In this document: positions 7,218 through 14,211 of the stretch, piece by piece | Numbering within the stretch: the first letter of the stretch is position 1 | How the letters are laid out: the number at the start of each line of letters is the position of its first letter | From: M55B177 sp034722275 | GTDB lineage: Bacteria > Chloroflexota > Dehalococcoidia > GIF9 > AB-539-J10 | Assembly: GCA_034722275.1 (NCBI GenBank) | Contig: JAYENW010000027.1 | Span: forward strand, 1 to 19,974 | Direction of reading: 5' to 3' | Length of the DNA: 19,974 nucleotides | Position numbers and translations under genes: made by a program | Notes under the pieces: model-generated | The model's database searches: none | Told to the model about the DNA's origin: nothing | The model's input: the letters and a program-made list of their open reading frames with translations, nothing else

Positions 7218-7751
7218 TTACCTTCGCCACCAGCCCAGAGTGGCCAGAGTACCCAACCCAACACCGGCAACCACTGCCCCAACCCAGCCAAGCAAACATA
7301 GGCAAGTGACGATGGCACCGGCAATGATGACACCCGTAAAGATAGAGAGGAAGGCATATTTAAATCTCAAGCCCAACAGGAAAGCAGCAATTGACCCGGT
7401 CCAGGCACCGGTCACTGGAAGTGGAATGGCTACAAACAGCGTCAAGCCAATCTTCTCATACTTTTCAATGTCCTTTCCCTGCCGTTTGGTGCGGTCAAAG
7501 ACCCAGTTGACTGCTTTGCGCCCCACTTCTACATGGCTCACAATTCTGGTGAGCGAATCCAGAAAGAGCAGCAAAACAGGTACAGGAAGCAGGTTGCCTA
7601 TAATAGCCAGGCAAAAAGCCTTATACCACGCCATATGAAAAAAGTTTATGGCCAAGGGTAAGGCTCCTCGAAGTTCCAGCACAGGCGAAGCGGCTATCAA
7701 GAGGATGATTGCCTCCTGAGAGAGCTTCCAGTCGAGAAGTTCTTCAACCAA
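7218..7751 (-). CDS. Small integral membrane protein, Sm_multidrug_ex family (PF06695/COG2426)
   Basis: This 177-residue hydrophobic protein has the family's two signature regions: SPVLELRGALPLAI near residues 22-35 and AIPLPVTGAWTGSIAAFLLG near 108-127, separated by a short charged loop. The family is called a putative small multidrug exporter, but its true substrate is not established. The start is a TTG at 7751 behind GGAGAG, and the gene begins 8 bases inside the end of the HAD-phosphatase gene upstream on the same strand. That overlap indicates one transcript and suggests joint function, perhaps handling the product made by that phosphatase; this last point is speculation. Confidence 0.8.
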   Translation of the reverse strand: MVEELLDWKLSQEAIILLIAASPVLELRGALPLAINFFHMAWYKAFCLAIIGNLLPVPVLLLFLDSLTRIVSHVEVGRKAVNWVFDRTKRQGKDIEKYEKIGLTLFVAIPLPVTGAWTGSIAAFLLGLRFKYAFLSIFTGVIIAGAIVTCLCLLGWVGAVVAGVGLGTLATLGWWRR

Positions 7752-8559
7752 CTTGCTCTCCTAATATCTGCTGAATTGCTCTGCCCCAGCCTTCAGGGCC
7801 AACTCCAGGAATCTTATGGAGATGGGCCAGATTTATATTTGCCCAATATTCATCTGATGTTTGCACCAGGATAGGTATATCTACTACTGAGAGCATAGGC
7901 AAGTCGTTCAGGTTATCGCCAATACCTATTGTCTTAACCTGTCTCATCTTTTTGCAGAACAACTCAATGAGCACAGAGGTAGCTTTACCTTTATCGTTAG
8001 GCCCCATAACGCCGTAAGAGTGTCCACCATAGACATAATTGAGGCCTGCTTTTTTTATTGAGTTCAACACCTCTTCAATTTCTTCAGAGCTTCCTTCAAA
8101 CCTAACTGTCTCTTCATACTCCCTCTTTTTAGCTCGCCGAGCTGCTTCTAAAGTTAAGCCCGTAGCAGCCGCTACTTCTTTAATGCTCATGTCGCCAAAA
8201 CCTCTAAAATGAAAGTTGCCCTCGTCCCTAATCTTATCTAACGATTGCCTGATTTTCTCATAGGAAATACCCAGCTCGATAATCAGGAATTTATCCCAAA
8301 CCCTGTGATAATCAAAAGGAAATGAGAAATAATGCCGTGGTATAAAAATGGCACCCCCGTTTTCCACGATGAAAGGGTCTGATATCCCCAGTTCTTTCCT
8401 ATATGTTTCTTGTTCAGCTCGGGTTTTCGACGAACAAAAGACCACAGGGATTTTCTTCCTTTGCAATAACCTCAGCGCCGGTAAGGCGAGGGTGTAGGAA
8501 TAGGTAACACGGTCAAGCAGCGTACCATCCAGGTCGGTAAACACCACTACATTGGCCAA
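7744..8559 (-). CDS. Mannosyl-3-phosphoglycerate phosphatase-type HAD hydrolase
   Basis: The 271-residue protein is of HAD class IIB. The nucleophile motif is TDLDGTLLD near residues 8-16 (Asp9 nucleophile, Asp11 acid/base). It is followed by FCSSKTRAE near 41-49 (motif II), FIVENGGAIFIP near 74-85, and IGIGDNLNDLPML in the C-terminal part (motif IV metal ligands). The spacing, the SKTRAE block and the ENGGAIF block are those of mannosyl-3-phosphoglycerate phosphatases, which release mannosylglycerate, a compatible solute. Related enzymes act on glucosyl- or mannosylglucosyl-3-phosphoglycerate, so the substrate is not certain. The start is a TTG at 8559. The matching synthase (GT55) is not in this window; a GDP-mannose-type pyrophosphorylase gene lies just upstream. 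Confidence 0.82.
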   Translation of the reverse strand: MANVVVFTDLDGTLLDRVTYSYTLALPALRLLQRKKIPVVFCSSKTRAEQETYRKELGISDPFIVENGGAIFIPRHYFSFPFDYHRVWDKFLIIELGISYEKIRQSLDKIRDEGNFHFRGFGDMSIKEVAAATGLTLEAARRAKKREYEETVRFEGSSEEIEEVLNSIKKAGLNYVYGGHSYGVMGPNDKGKATSVLIELFCKKMRQVKTIGIGDNLNDLPMLSVVDIPILVQTSDEYWANINLAHLHKIPGVGPEGWGRAIQQILGEQVG

Positions 8560-8691
8560 AACTCTCGTTATTTGCTTGTCTCCCTTTCCACACGAATAAA
8601 CTGCAGAGCAAGGACATCAATTTGCTCAATTAATAAATTAGCAACTCCTCATGCTCCATAAACTATATGCCTCTTGGGAACTGTTAAGAAA

Positions 8692-9795
8692 TCATGCCGC
8701 CTTAAAGTAATTATCGGGCCAGATCCTGGTCTGCCGTGCTAATCTGCTCCCTTCGCCAATGACGACATTATCGCCAACAACACAGCCACTGGGGATATAA
8801 CAGCCATCCTCAATACAGCTACTGGAGGCAACAATACAATCCTTGAGCAGTGATGCCTTACCTATCTTCGAGTCATGCCATATTACTGCTCCTTCCACAA
8901 CAGCACCTTCTGCAACTTCACAGCGTACTCCAAGAACGGCAGGCCCTTTAACGCGCGCACCTTTAGCAATAATACAATCCCTGCCAATCAGTACTGGCTC
9001 CTCAATTCGTGCCTCAGGATGAATTTTACTTTCACTCTCAATCCTGATGTGTCGGCTACTCTCACCTTGGGAGTAAAGCGAAGATTGGCCTTCCCCCAAA
9101 AGCAAATCGTGATGCAGCCTTAAGTATTTTTCGGGCGTGCCGATGTCAATCCAATAGGCATCAGAAGGATAACTCGAGATAGGCTCATCTTCTTCGAGGA
9201 GAGAAGGGAAGATATCATGCTCAAACATGAAAAAGGTTGACTTTGGAATGCGCGTCAGTATTTCCGGCTCAAGGATATAGATACCAGCGTTGATCATGTT
9301 AGTAGTCACTTCCTGCAAGCTTGGCTTTTCTACGAACCGTTTTACCATGCCATTGGCATCAGTTTCCACCACGCCATAGATAGTGGGGTCTTCCACCGGC
9401 GTCAGGGCAATGGTTGCCCTGGGCCTTATCTCACGGTGCCGTTTCACCATAGCGGCAAGGTCTATCCCTGTCAGAACATCTCCATTTAAGGCAAAGAAGG
9501 GCTCACCCAACAGCGTTTCGGCATTTTTGACTGCTCCAGCAGTACCCAAGGGTCGCTCTTCCACAAGGTAAACTATATGAACGCCAAACTCAGAGCCATC
9601 TCCAAAATAATTCTGGATGGGTTCAGGAAGATATCCCATGGCCAGGATGATATCCTCGACACCATACTTTTTAAGATAGCGTATTTGGTATTCCAGAAAT
9701 GGTTTATTCAGAATGGGCACCATCGCTTTGGGTGTATCACAAGTGATGGGATATAATCTCGTTCCTTTACCACCTACAAGGATAACGGCTTTCAT
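8692..9795 (-). CDS. Sugar-phosphate nucleotidyltransferase with left-handed beta-helix (GDP-mannose pyrophosphorylase-like)
   Basis: The protein has 367 residues in two parts. Residues 1-235 form the nucleotidyltransferase domain, with VILVGGKGTRLYPIT near residues 4-18 (nucleotide-binding loop), KAMVPILNKPFLEYQI, and LNGDVL near 98-103 (metal-binding Asp). Residues from about 250 carry hexapeptide repeats (PVLIGRDCIIAKGARVKGPA and similar) of a left-handed beta-helix. This is the layout of mannose-1-phosphate guanylyltransferases and related glucose-1-phosphate enzymes, which join NTP and sugar-1-phosphate. GDP-mannose as product is the likeliest choice given the mannosyl-phosphoglycerate-phosphatase-type gene downstream on the same strand. 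It is divergent from the glycosyltransferase genes at 10013. Confidence 0.85.
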   Translation of the reverse strand: MKAVILVGGKGTRLYPITCDTPKAMVPILNKPFLEYQIRYLKKYGVEDIILAMGYLPEPIQNYFGDGSEFGVHIVYLVEERPLGTAGAVKNAETLLGEPFFALNGDVLTGIDLAAMVKRHREIRPRATIALTPVEDPTIYGVVETDANGMVKRFVEKPSLQEVTTNMINAGIYILEPEILTRIPKSTFFMFEHDIFPSLLEEDEPISSYPSDAYWIDIGTPEKYLRLHHDLLLGEGQSSLYSQGESSRHIRIESESKIHPEARIEEPVLIGRDCIIAKGARVKGPAVLGVRCEVAEGAVVEGAVIWHDSKIGKASLLKDCIVASSSCIEDGCYIPSGCVVGDNVVIGEGSRLARQTRIWPDNYFKAA

Positions 9796-9952
9796 TATTT
9801 CTTATTCAGCATTGAATATTTTTATCTGAGCTTACATAGCAATTTTACTATCTCCTAGAGTAAGTTCGCAATGACGAAAGAGGATATCATTGATCACATG
9901 AACGAATACATCAGCTTGACCCTGAACGCTTGAGGCATTATGATATGGCACA

Positions 9953-9987
9953 CGAACCTCAAATCTGACTTGATAAGAAGAGGTTCG
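9953..9987. repeat. 8-bp perfect inverted repeat upstream of glycosyltransferase gene
   Basis: CGAACCTC at 9953-9960 and GAGGTTCG at 9980-9987 are perfect reverse complements separated by 19 bases. The right arm lies between the -35-like and -10-like elements, and the spacer contains the -35-like TTGATA. The position is that of a regulator-binding site, though a hairpin in RNA is also possible. No regulator is identified. Confidence 0.5.
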
Positions 9988-9998
9988 CTATCTAGAAT
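9970..9998 (+). promoter_or_regulatory. Promoter-like element before the glycosyltransferase genes
   Basis: TTGATA at 9970-9975 (five of six) is followed after 17 bases by TAGAAT at 9993-9998 (five of six). The gene starts at 10013, so the leader would be only about 8 bases and the GGAG at 10001-10004 would be at its very edge. The match is good but the short leader makes the call uncertain. Confidence 0.42.
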
Positions 9999-10012
9999 AT
10001 GGAGTCAATCTG

Positions 10013-11437
10013 ATGAAAGTGTTCATTATTCACTTTCGTTCTGCCCCTCGCAGCGATTGGCAGCAGCGTCAGTCTGCCATGGCAAGTGGAATTGACTCGG
10101 CTGGCACCGATGGTGTCTCATTAGAGATAGCGAAACGTACAGCTAATCTCGAAACAATGGGCCATGAAGTGGCAATCTGCTCAGCCTACGATTGGGCAGA
10201 CTTTCCCATAGCACTTCTGGAGTTTGATTCCGAAGAAGTGAGGAAAATGATGCGGAATCTTTTTGGGCCCAGAATAGTAGATTTTAGCAGTGAGGGCCAG
10301 CTTAAAGAGGCATTCAATTCCTCCTTATCAGAACTGCAGCGCCAGATGGACAAGGCGATCGAGAAATTCAAACCGGACATATTATTTATCCATAACATTT
10401 TGTCTCTTCCTGTGCATCCAGTAGCCACAGTGGCTTTAACAGAACTACTCAGAGATACCCGATTGCCTGGTGCTGCCATACATCATGACATTCTCAGCGA
10501 AGGTGCCTATAAATTCACTCCGACATGTAGCTTCGCCAAATCGATTCTTGAAGGATATTTCCCTCCAACACTGGCCAACCTCAGACACTGGACAATCAAT
10601 TCGCGCAATAAAAACGCTCTAAAGAAGAAAGGAATAGCAGCCGAAGTAATTCACGATACCATGAATTTTAATCAAAAGCTTGACCTAAGGGAACAAGCTA
10701 GAATTCGAGCATTGCTGCGCGATAAGCATGGTATTAAGCCAAACGATATTGTACTCTTCGTTGCAGCCCGCATCGTCCCGAACAAGCAAATAGAGATAGC
10801 AGGATATTTGACAGCCATTCTGCAGAGTCTTCGTCAGAACATTTTAGGTAAGAAACTTTATCATGGCGAGGTATTTTCTGAAGAAAGCCGTGTAGTGCTT
10901 GTCCTAGCGGGTCGCCCCGAGTATGCTTTTGCCAATTACCAAAAGAAACTCTTTGAGTTTTTTGATGCCCTGAAGATTGATTGGATATATGTTGGAGATG
11001 AGGTCCGCCCGCTACGTTCAGAGGAACTAGGGTTTTATGCCCTCTATCCAGACATGTATACCATGGCTGATTTCATCTTGTATCCTACTGGCTGGGAAGG
11101 ATTTGGCAATCAACTCCTCGAAGCCTTCGCTTCTAGATTACCCATAGCAGTGTTCGAATACCCCGTTTTCAAGGAGGATATTGCCCCGAAAGGGGTTGAG
11201 GTGGTATCCCTTGGAGACACCATCCTCGAAGACAGAAACTCCCGGGGACTTGTCCGGGTTCCAGTTGAGACCCTCAACCGAGCTGCGCAGGAGATGGTAA
11301 TGATTCTAACCACTCCTGAAAGGTTCCAAAGTATAACCACCCACAATTCTATGGTGGGCAAAAGGTATTTCAGTTTTGATGCGCTTCAAGCCCATCTACT
11401 CGATGCACTAAACTGGGCCAAGTCTATCAAAGCATAA
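10013..11437 (+). CDS. GT4 glycosyltransferase, resembling mannosylglucosylglycerate synthases
   Basis: This 474-residue GT-B-fold enzyme begins at an ATG behind GGAG. The N-terminus MKVFIIHFRS leads, after about 20 extra residues, to GTDGVSLEIAKRTANLETMGHEV near 31-53. The DGVSLE block and the later FIHNILSLPVHP and AAIHHDI blocks recall a group of GT4 enzymes that includes mannosylglucosylglycerate synthases. The C-terminal domain has FVAARIVPNKQIEIA and WEGFGNQLLEAFASRLPIAV, with the donor-binding glutamates Glu362 and Glu370. It likely moves mannose or another sugar from an NDP-sugar. Nearby GDP-mannose-type pyrophosphorylase and phosphoglycerate-sugar phosphatase genes support a glycosylglycerate pathway, but the acceptor is not proven. 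The next glycosyltransferase starts 65 bases downstream. Confidence 0.78.
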   Translation: MKVFIIHFRSAPRSDWQQRQSAMASGIDSAGTDGVSLEIAKRTANLETMGHEVAICSAYDWADFPIALLEFDSEEVRKMMRNLFGPRIVDFSSEGQLKEAFNSSLSELQRQMDKAIEKFKPDILFIHNILSLPVHPVATVALTELLRDTRLPGAAIHHDILSEGAYKFTPTCSFAKSILEGYFPPTLANLRHWTINSRNKNALKKKGIAAEVIHDTMNFNQKLDLREQARIRALLRDKHGIKPNDIVLFVAARIVPNKQIEIAGYLTAILQSLRQNILGKKLYHGEVFSEESRVVLVLAGRPEYAFANYQKKLFEFFDALKIDWIYVGDEVRPLRSEELGFYALYPDMYTMADFILYPTGWEGFGNQLLEAFASRLPIAVFEYPVFKEDIAPKGVEVVSLGDTILEDRNSRGLVRVPVETLNRAAQEMVMILTTPERFQSITTHNSMVGKRYFSFDALQAHLLDALNWAKSIKA

Positions 11438-11502
11438 ATTATCTAAGAGGAATTGTACTCTCTTGACATTCACACATTAGCAGGAAACTTCAGATTAATC
11501 AC

Positions 11503-12627
11503 ATGAGAATAGGCATTAGTGCTCCCATTGTCGAACCACACCCCACAGGCGTAGGTATCTACTCAATTAATTTAATCGATGAGTTGGCCAAGCTGTTTGA
11601 TAACTTACTGGTCTATACTTCATATCCTCCCGCTTTCAAGATTGACCCATCGAAGGTGCGCAAGGTTAGCTCATTTACCAGACCAGAACGAGGATTTGCT
11701 GGCTTTCTAAATCGCATGATATGGATGCAGAGTTCGCTACCAGCGAGAACTATTATTGACCATGCTTCAGTCATCCTTTCCACAGGTTCCGAGGGCACAT
11801 TATTGCCACTGGTGCCCCAGGTTGTCACCGTCCATGATATAATTCCTCTCTTATTTCCAAATCTTCATCCACATTCAAGCGAGCTTATCTTTTTTCGTCA
11901 CTTCCTGCCACGTATACTGCGGCGCTCGAGCGCAATCATTGTTGTTTCACAGAGCACAAAAAAAGATGTTATCCATTTCTATAATCTCCCCGGAGAAAAG
12001 ATTCATGTTATATATGAAGGATATGACAAGCAGCTCTTCCATCCATGTCAAGATAGCCAAGTTGTAAACAGGATATATGGGCTTGAACACTATATTCACT
12101 ACGCTGGTAATATATTACCTCATAAAAATGTTGCCAGGTTGATCCAGGCCTTCCGACTCATTGCCTCTGAGATACCACACCAACTTGTATTACAGGGAAA
12201 ACAGAACCTGGAGTACGCAGCACATCTCAATATTTTGATTGACAAGCTATACCTAGAGGGAAGAGTGGTATTTCCTGGATATGTTCCCTTAAACCACCTC
12301 CCGCATCTTTATGCTGGAGCCAGCGTATTTGTGAGTGTATCACTCAGTGAGGGTTTTGGATTAACACCACTAGAGGCAATGGCGTGCGGAACTCCAGTGG
12401 TTGCTTCAAATATATCTTCGTTGCCAGAAATTGTTGGTGATGCTGGAATCCTAGTCGATCCCAACAATACTGAGCAGATTGCTGAAGCCATATTGAAAGT
12501 AATCAAAGATTCAGAGTTACGCACCAATCTTTCTCAGAAGGCCATCAAAAGGGCTGCTCTGTTTAGCTGGGATAAGACCGCCAAACAAACGCTCGAGGTA
12601 CTCAAAGCTGTAGCAAAGCCCAGATAG
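11503..12627 (+). CDS. GT4-family glycosyltransferase
   Basis: The 374-residue protein has a GT-B fold. The N-terminal acceptor domain opens with MRIGISAPIVEPHPTGVGIY, the glycine-rich loop common to GT4 enzymes, and includes VVTVHDIIPLLFP near 107-119 and IIVVSQSTKKDVI. The C-terminal donor domain has YAGNILPHKNVARLIQAF near 204-221 and the E-x7-E motif SEGFGLTPLEAMACGTPVV, with Glu283 and Glu291. These closely resemble mannosyltransferases of surface-polysaccharide clusters. The start ATG at 11503 has only a weak ribosome-binding site. It runs in the same direction as the preceding glycosyltransferase and is probably co-transcribed with it. Donor and acceptor cannot be told from sequence. 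Confidence 0.88.
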   Translation: MRIGISAPIVEPHPTGVGIYSINLIDELAKLFDNLLVYTSYPPAFKIDPSKVRKVSSFTRPERGFAGFLNRMIWMQSSLPARTIIDHASVILSTGSEGTLLPLVPQVVTVHDIIPLLFPNLHPHSSELIFFRHFLPRILRRSSAIIVVSQSTKKDVIHFYNLPGEKIHVIYEGYDKQLFHPCQDSQVVNRIYGLEHYIHYAGNILPHKNVARLIQAFRLIASEIPHQLVLQGKQNLEYAAHLNILIDKLYLEGRVVFPGYVPLNHLPHLYAGASVFVSVSLSEGFGLTPLEAMACGTPVVASNISSLPEIVGDAGILVDPNNTEQIAEAILKVIKDSELRTNLSQKAIKRAALFSWDKTAKQTLEVLKAVAKPR

Positions 12628-12655
12628 TAAGTTGCTGCCCAATAACCATTCTACC

Positions 12656-12696
12656 CTCTAGCTTTTTATTGACAGGTATCACCAGATAAGCTAGAG
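12656..12696. repeat. 9-bp perfect inverted repeat bracketing a promoter-like sequence
   Basis: CTCTAGCTT at 12656-12664 and AAGCTAGAG at 12688-12696 are perfect reverse complements around a 23-base spacer. The spacer holds TTGACA and the right arm forms most of the -10-like hexamer. The left arm runs into TTTTT, so a terminator read on one strand is conceivable, but a 23-base loop is large for that. It could be an operator or a structured control site between the glycosyltransferase gene and tRNA-Asn. Confidence 0.5.
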
Positions 12697-12697
12697 T
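12669..12697 (+). promoter_or_regulatory. Candidate promoter of tRNA-Asn
   Basis: A perfect TTGACA at 12669-12674 is followed after 17 bases by TAGAGT at 12692-12697 (four of six to TATAAT). The tRNA gene starts about 100 bases downstream, so a 5' leader would need processing. The overlap with the inverted repeat at 12656-12696 is noted there. Confidence 0.42.
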
Positions 12698-12801
12698 TAA
12701 ATAGTGGTTTCTGAGTGCGGGACAGTGCGCGCTGAGGAATTGGCATGAGTTTTTCCTTCCAAGGCAGAATGGGGAAACTGCCCGGAACTCAAATTAGATT
12801 T

Positions 12802-12876
12802 TCCCCGGTAGCTCAATGGTAGAGTAGGCGGCTGTTAACCGCTTGGTTGCAGGTTCGAGTCCTGCCCGGGGAGCCA
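12802..12876 (+). tRNA. tRNA-Asn (anticodon GTT)
   Basis: A full cloverleaf can be drawn. The acceptor stem TCCCCGG (12802-12808) pairs with CCGGGGA (12866-12872), the D stem is GCTC/GAGT, and the anticodon stem is GGCGG (12827-12831) with CCGCT (12839-12843). The loop CTGTTAA gives anticodon GTT at 12834-12836. The T stem is GCAGG/CCTGC with the loop TTCGAGT. The discriminator base is G at 12873, and CCA is encoded at 12874-12876. There is no intron. Confidence 0.95.
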
Positions 12877-12895
12877 CGTTTGTAAAGGCAACACT

Positions 12896-13480
12896 ATGGA
12901 AAACAGAGTAGCAATATTCATCGACGGAAGCAATTTATATCATGCTCTGCGCAGCAACTTTAAGCGCTATGACCTGAACTTTGCGGAATTCTCCAATAAA
13001 CTCTGCGGCCCAAGGCAACTATTCCGCATATATTATTATAATATTATGCAAGATGAGAGCCAATACCCGGAAAGTTATCGAGAACAACAGGATTTTCTCG
13101 AAGCCCTGCATCATGTACCCAATCTTGAGGTTCGCTTAGGAAGCACCAAGATGGCTCAGGGTATCCTCGTAGAGAAAGGCATAGATATCATGCTCGCTAC
13201 AGATTTGCTCCACTTCGCCTGGACTGATCTCTATGATGTAGCAGTGTTGGTGAGTGGCGATGGAGATTTTGCCTATGCTCTGCAAACAGCAAAGAACATG
13301 GGTAAGCATGTGGAAGTAGCTTATTTTGAGAATAATATCTCCAAGAGTCTTCTGGATATCGCAGACCAATGGCATTTCCTTAATCGAGCTTTCTTTAAAG
13401 GGTTATGGGTAGGCAAGCACCGCACACAGCGCAAGAAAATGAGCAACCCAAAAAGAAAATGGCCCAAACTTCTTGGCTAA
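12896..13480 (+). CDS. NYN-domain (LabA/DUF88-type) predicted nuclease
   Basis: The 194-residue protein belongs to the NYN group of PIN-like domains, predicted metal-dependent RNases. The acidic positions are visible: Asp10 in AIFIDGSNLYHA, Asp97 and Asp103 in EKGIDIMLATDLL, and Asp122/Asp124 in VLVSGDGDFAYAL. The fold is complete, and a basic tail of about 30 residues (GKHRTQRKKMSNPKRKW) could contact RNA. The ATG at 12896 lies 20 bases after the tRNA-Asn gene, with AAAGG upstream, so gene and tRNA may share a transcript. The thymidylate synthase gene starts 27 bases after its stop. The biological target is unknown for most of this family. Confidence 0.87.
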   Translation: MENRVAIFIDGSNLYHALRSNFKRYDLNFAEFSNKLCGPRQLFRIYYYNIMQDESQYPESYREQQDFLEALHHVPNLEVRLGSTKMAQGILVEKGIDIMLATDLLHFAWTDLYDVAVLVSGDGDFAYALQTAKNMGKHVEVAYFENNISKSLLDIADQWHFLNRAFFKGLWVGKHRTQRKKMSNPKRKWPKLLG

Positions 13481-13506
13481 ATAAACAAAGGGCTGGAGAG
13501 AGCACT

Positions 13507-14157
13507 GTGAATCTGATAAGCATCAAAGCTAGTAACATAGAAGATGCCTGGTTTCAATGCCTCAACAAAGTGCTGACCTCCGGTTATGAGTATACTATAG
13601 CTAGGGGTAGCTTTGTGGGGCATAAAAGACGGGAACTAGATTATGTTACAATAGAGATAACCAATCCCAAACAAAGACCACTAGCGCCACTAGTGCCAGA
13701 AGGGGTACCACCACCTACTACTGATGAATATATAGCCGAATATCTAACCTACTTAATGACCGCAGAAAAAAAGAAAAATGAGCAATATACTTACGGCGAA
13801 GACCTGGAATACCAGATGTCCAAAGTACTTGATATGTATAAACAGCACCATGAGACCAATCAAGCCTGTATGATAATTGGCTCCAGGTATTCCATAGATT
13901 TAGATGACCCGCCATGCCTGCGAGTAGTAGATACCAGGATAAGATATGGTAAACTTCACTTCATAATTTATTTCAGAAGCTGGGATTTATGGGCTGCTTT
14001 CCCCACCAATTTAGGTGGATTACAGTTGATGAAGGAATTTATGGCTGATGAGATTGGTTGTGAGGATGGAGAAATAATAGCGGCAAGTAAAGGATTACAT
14101 CTTTATGACCATACCTGGAATCTGGCTAAACAGGTCTGCCGCTTGGAAAATGAATGA
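13507..14157 (+). CDS. thyA: Thymidylate synthase, archaeal-type ThyA family
   Basis: This 216-residue protein converts dUMP to dTMP using a methylene-folate, a cytoplasmic step of DNA precursor synthesis. It matches the short archaeal-type ThyA pattern. DPPCLRVVDTRI near residues 134-145 corresponds to the 'PPCH' active site with Cys137 as the nucleophile. FRSWDLWAAFPTNLGG near 156-171 corresponds to 'RSxDxxLGxPFN', giving Arg157, Ser158, Asp160 and Asn168, and KGLHLYDHTW near 195-204 corresponds to 'HIY.NH'. I start it at the GTG at 13507, preceded by GGAGAG, because the family N-terminus is MNLIxIKA. A longer frame from 13405 overlaps the NYN gene without support. Archaeal homologues usually have GGFP where this has AAFP. 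The gene lies 54 bases before the MazG-like membrane protein. Confidence 0.86.
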   Translation: MNLISIKASNIEDAWFQCLNKVLTSGYEYTIARGSFVGHKRRELDYVTIEITNPKQRPLAPLVPEGVPPPTTDEYIAEYLTYLMTAEKKKNEQYTYGEDLEYQMSKVLDMYKQHHETNQACMIIGSRYSIDLDDPPCLRVVDTRIRYGKLHFIIYFRSWDLWAAFPTNLGGLQLMKEFMADEIGCEDGEIIAASKGLHLYDHTWNLAKQVCRLENE

Positions 14158-14211
14158 GCTGATTCCAGGCTTTGACTTGAGACAAAGATAAATGAGGTAA
14201 AGGAGGAAGGC

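Noticed and set aside
9871..9933. A 20-codon frame in the divergent intergenic region before the glycosyltransferase gene
   Set aside because: No ribosome-binding site and no recognisable product.
11462..11490. TTGACA before the second glycosyltransferase as a separate promoter
   Set aside because: There is no acceptable -10 at 16-18 bases. The gene is more simply read from the upstream gene's transcript.
12802..12876. tRNA-Asn as an integration (attachment) site for an island
   Set aside because: I found no second copy of the tRNA 3' end and no integrase gene in the window.
13405..13506. Upstream extension of the thymidylate synthase frame to an ATG at 13405
   Set aside because: It overlaps the NYN gene and adds residues unlike the family. 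The GTG at 13507 has a proper ribosome-binding site and the family N-terminus.
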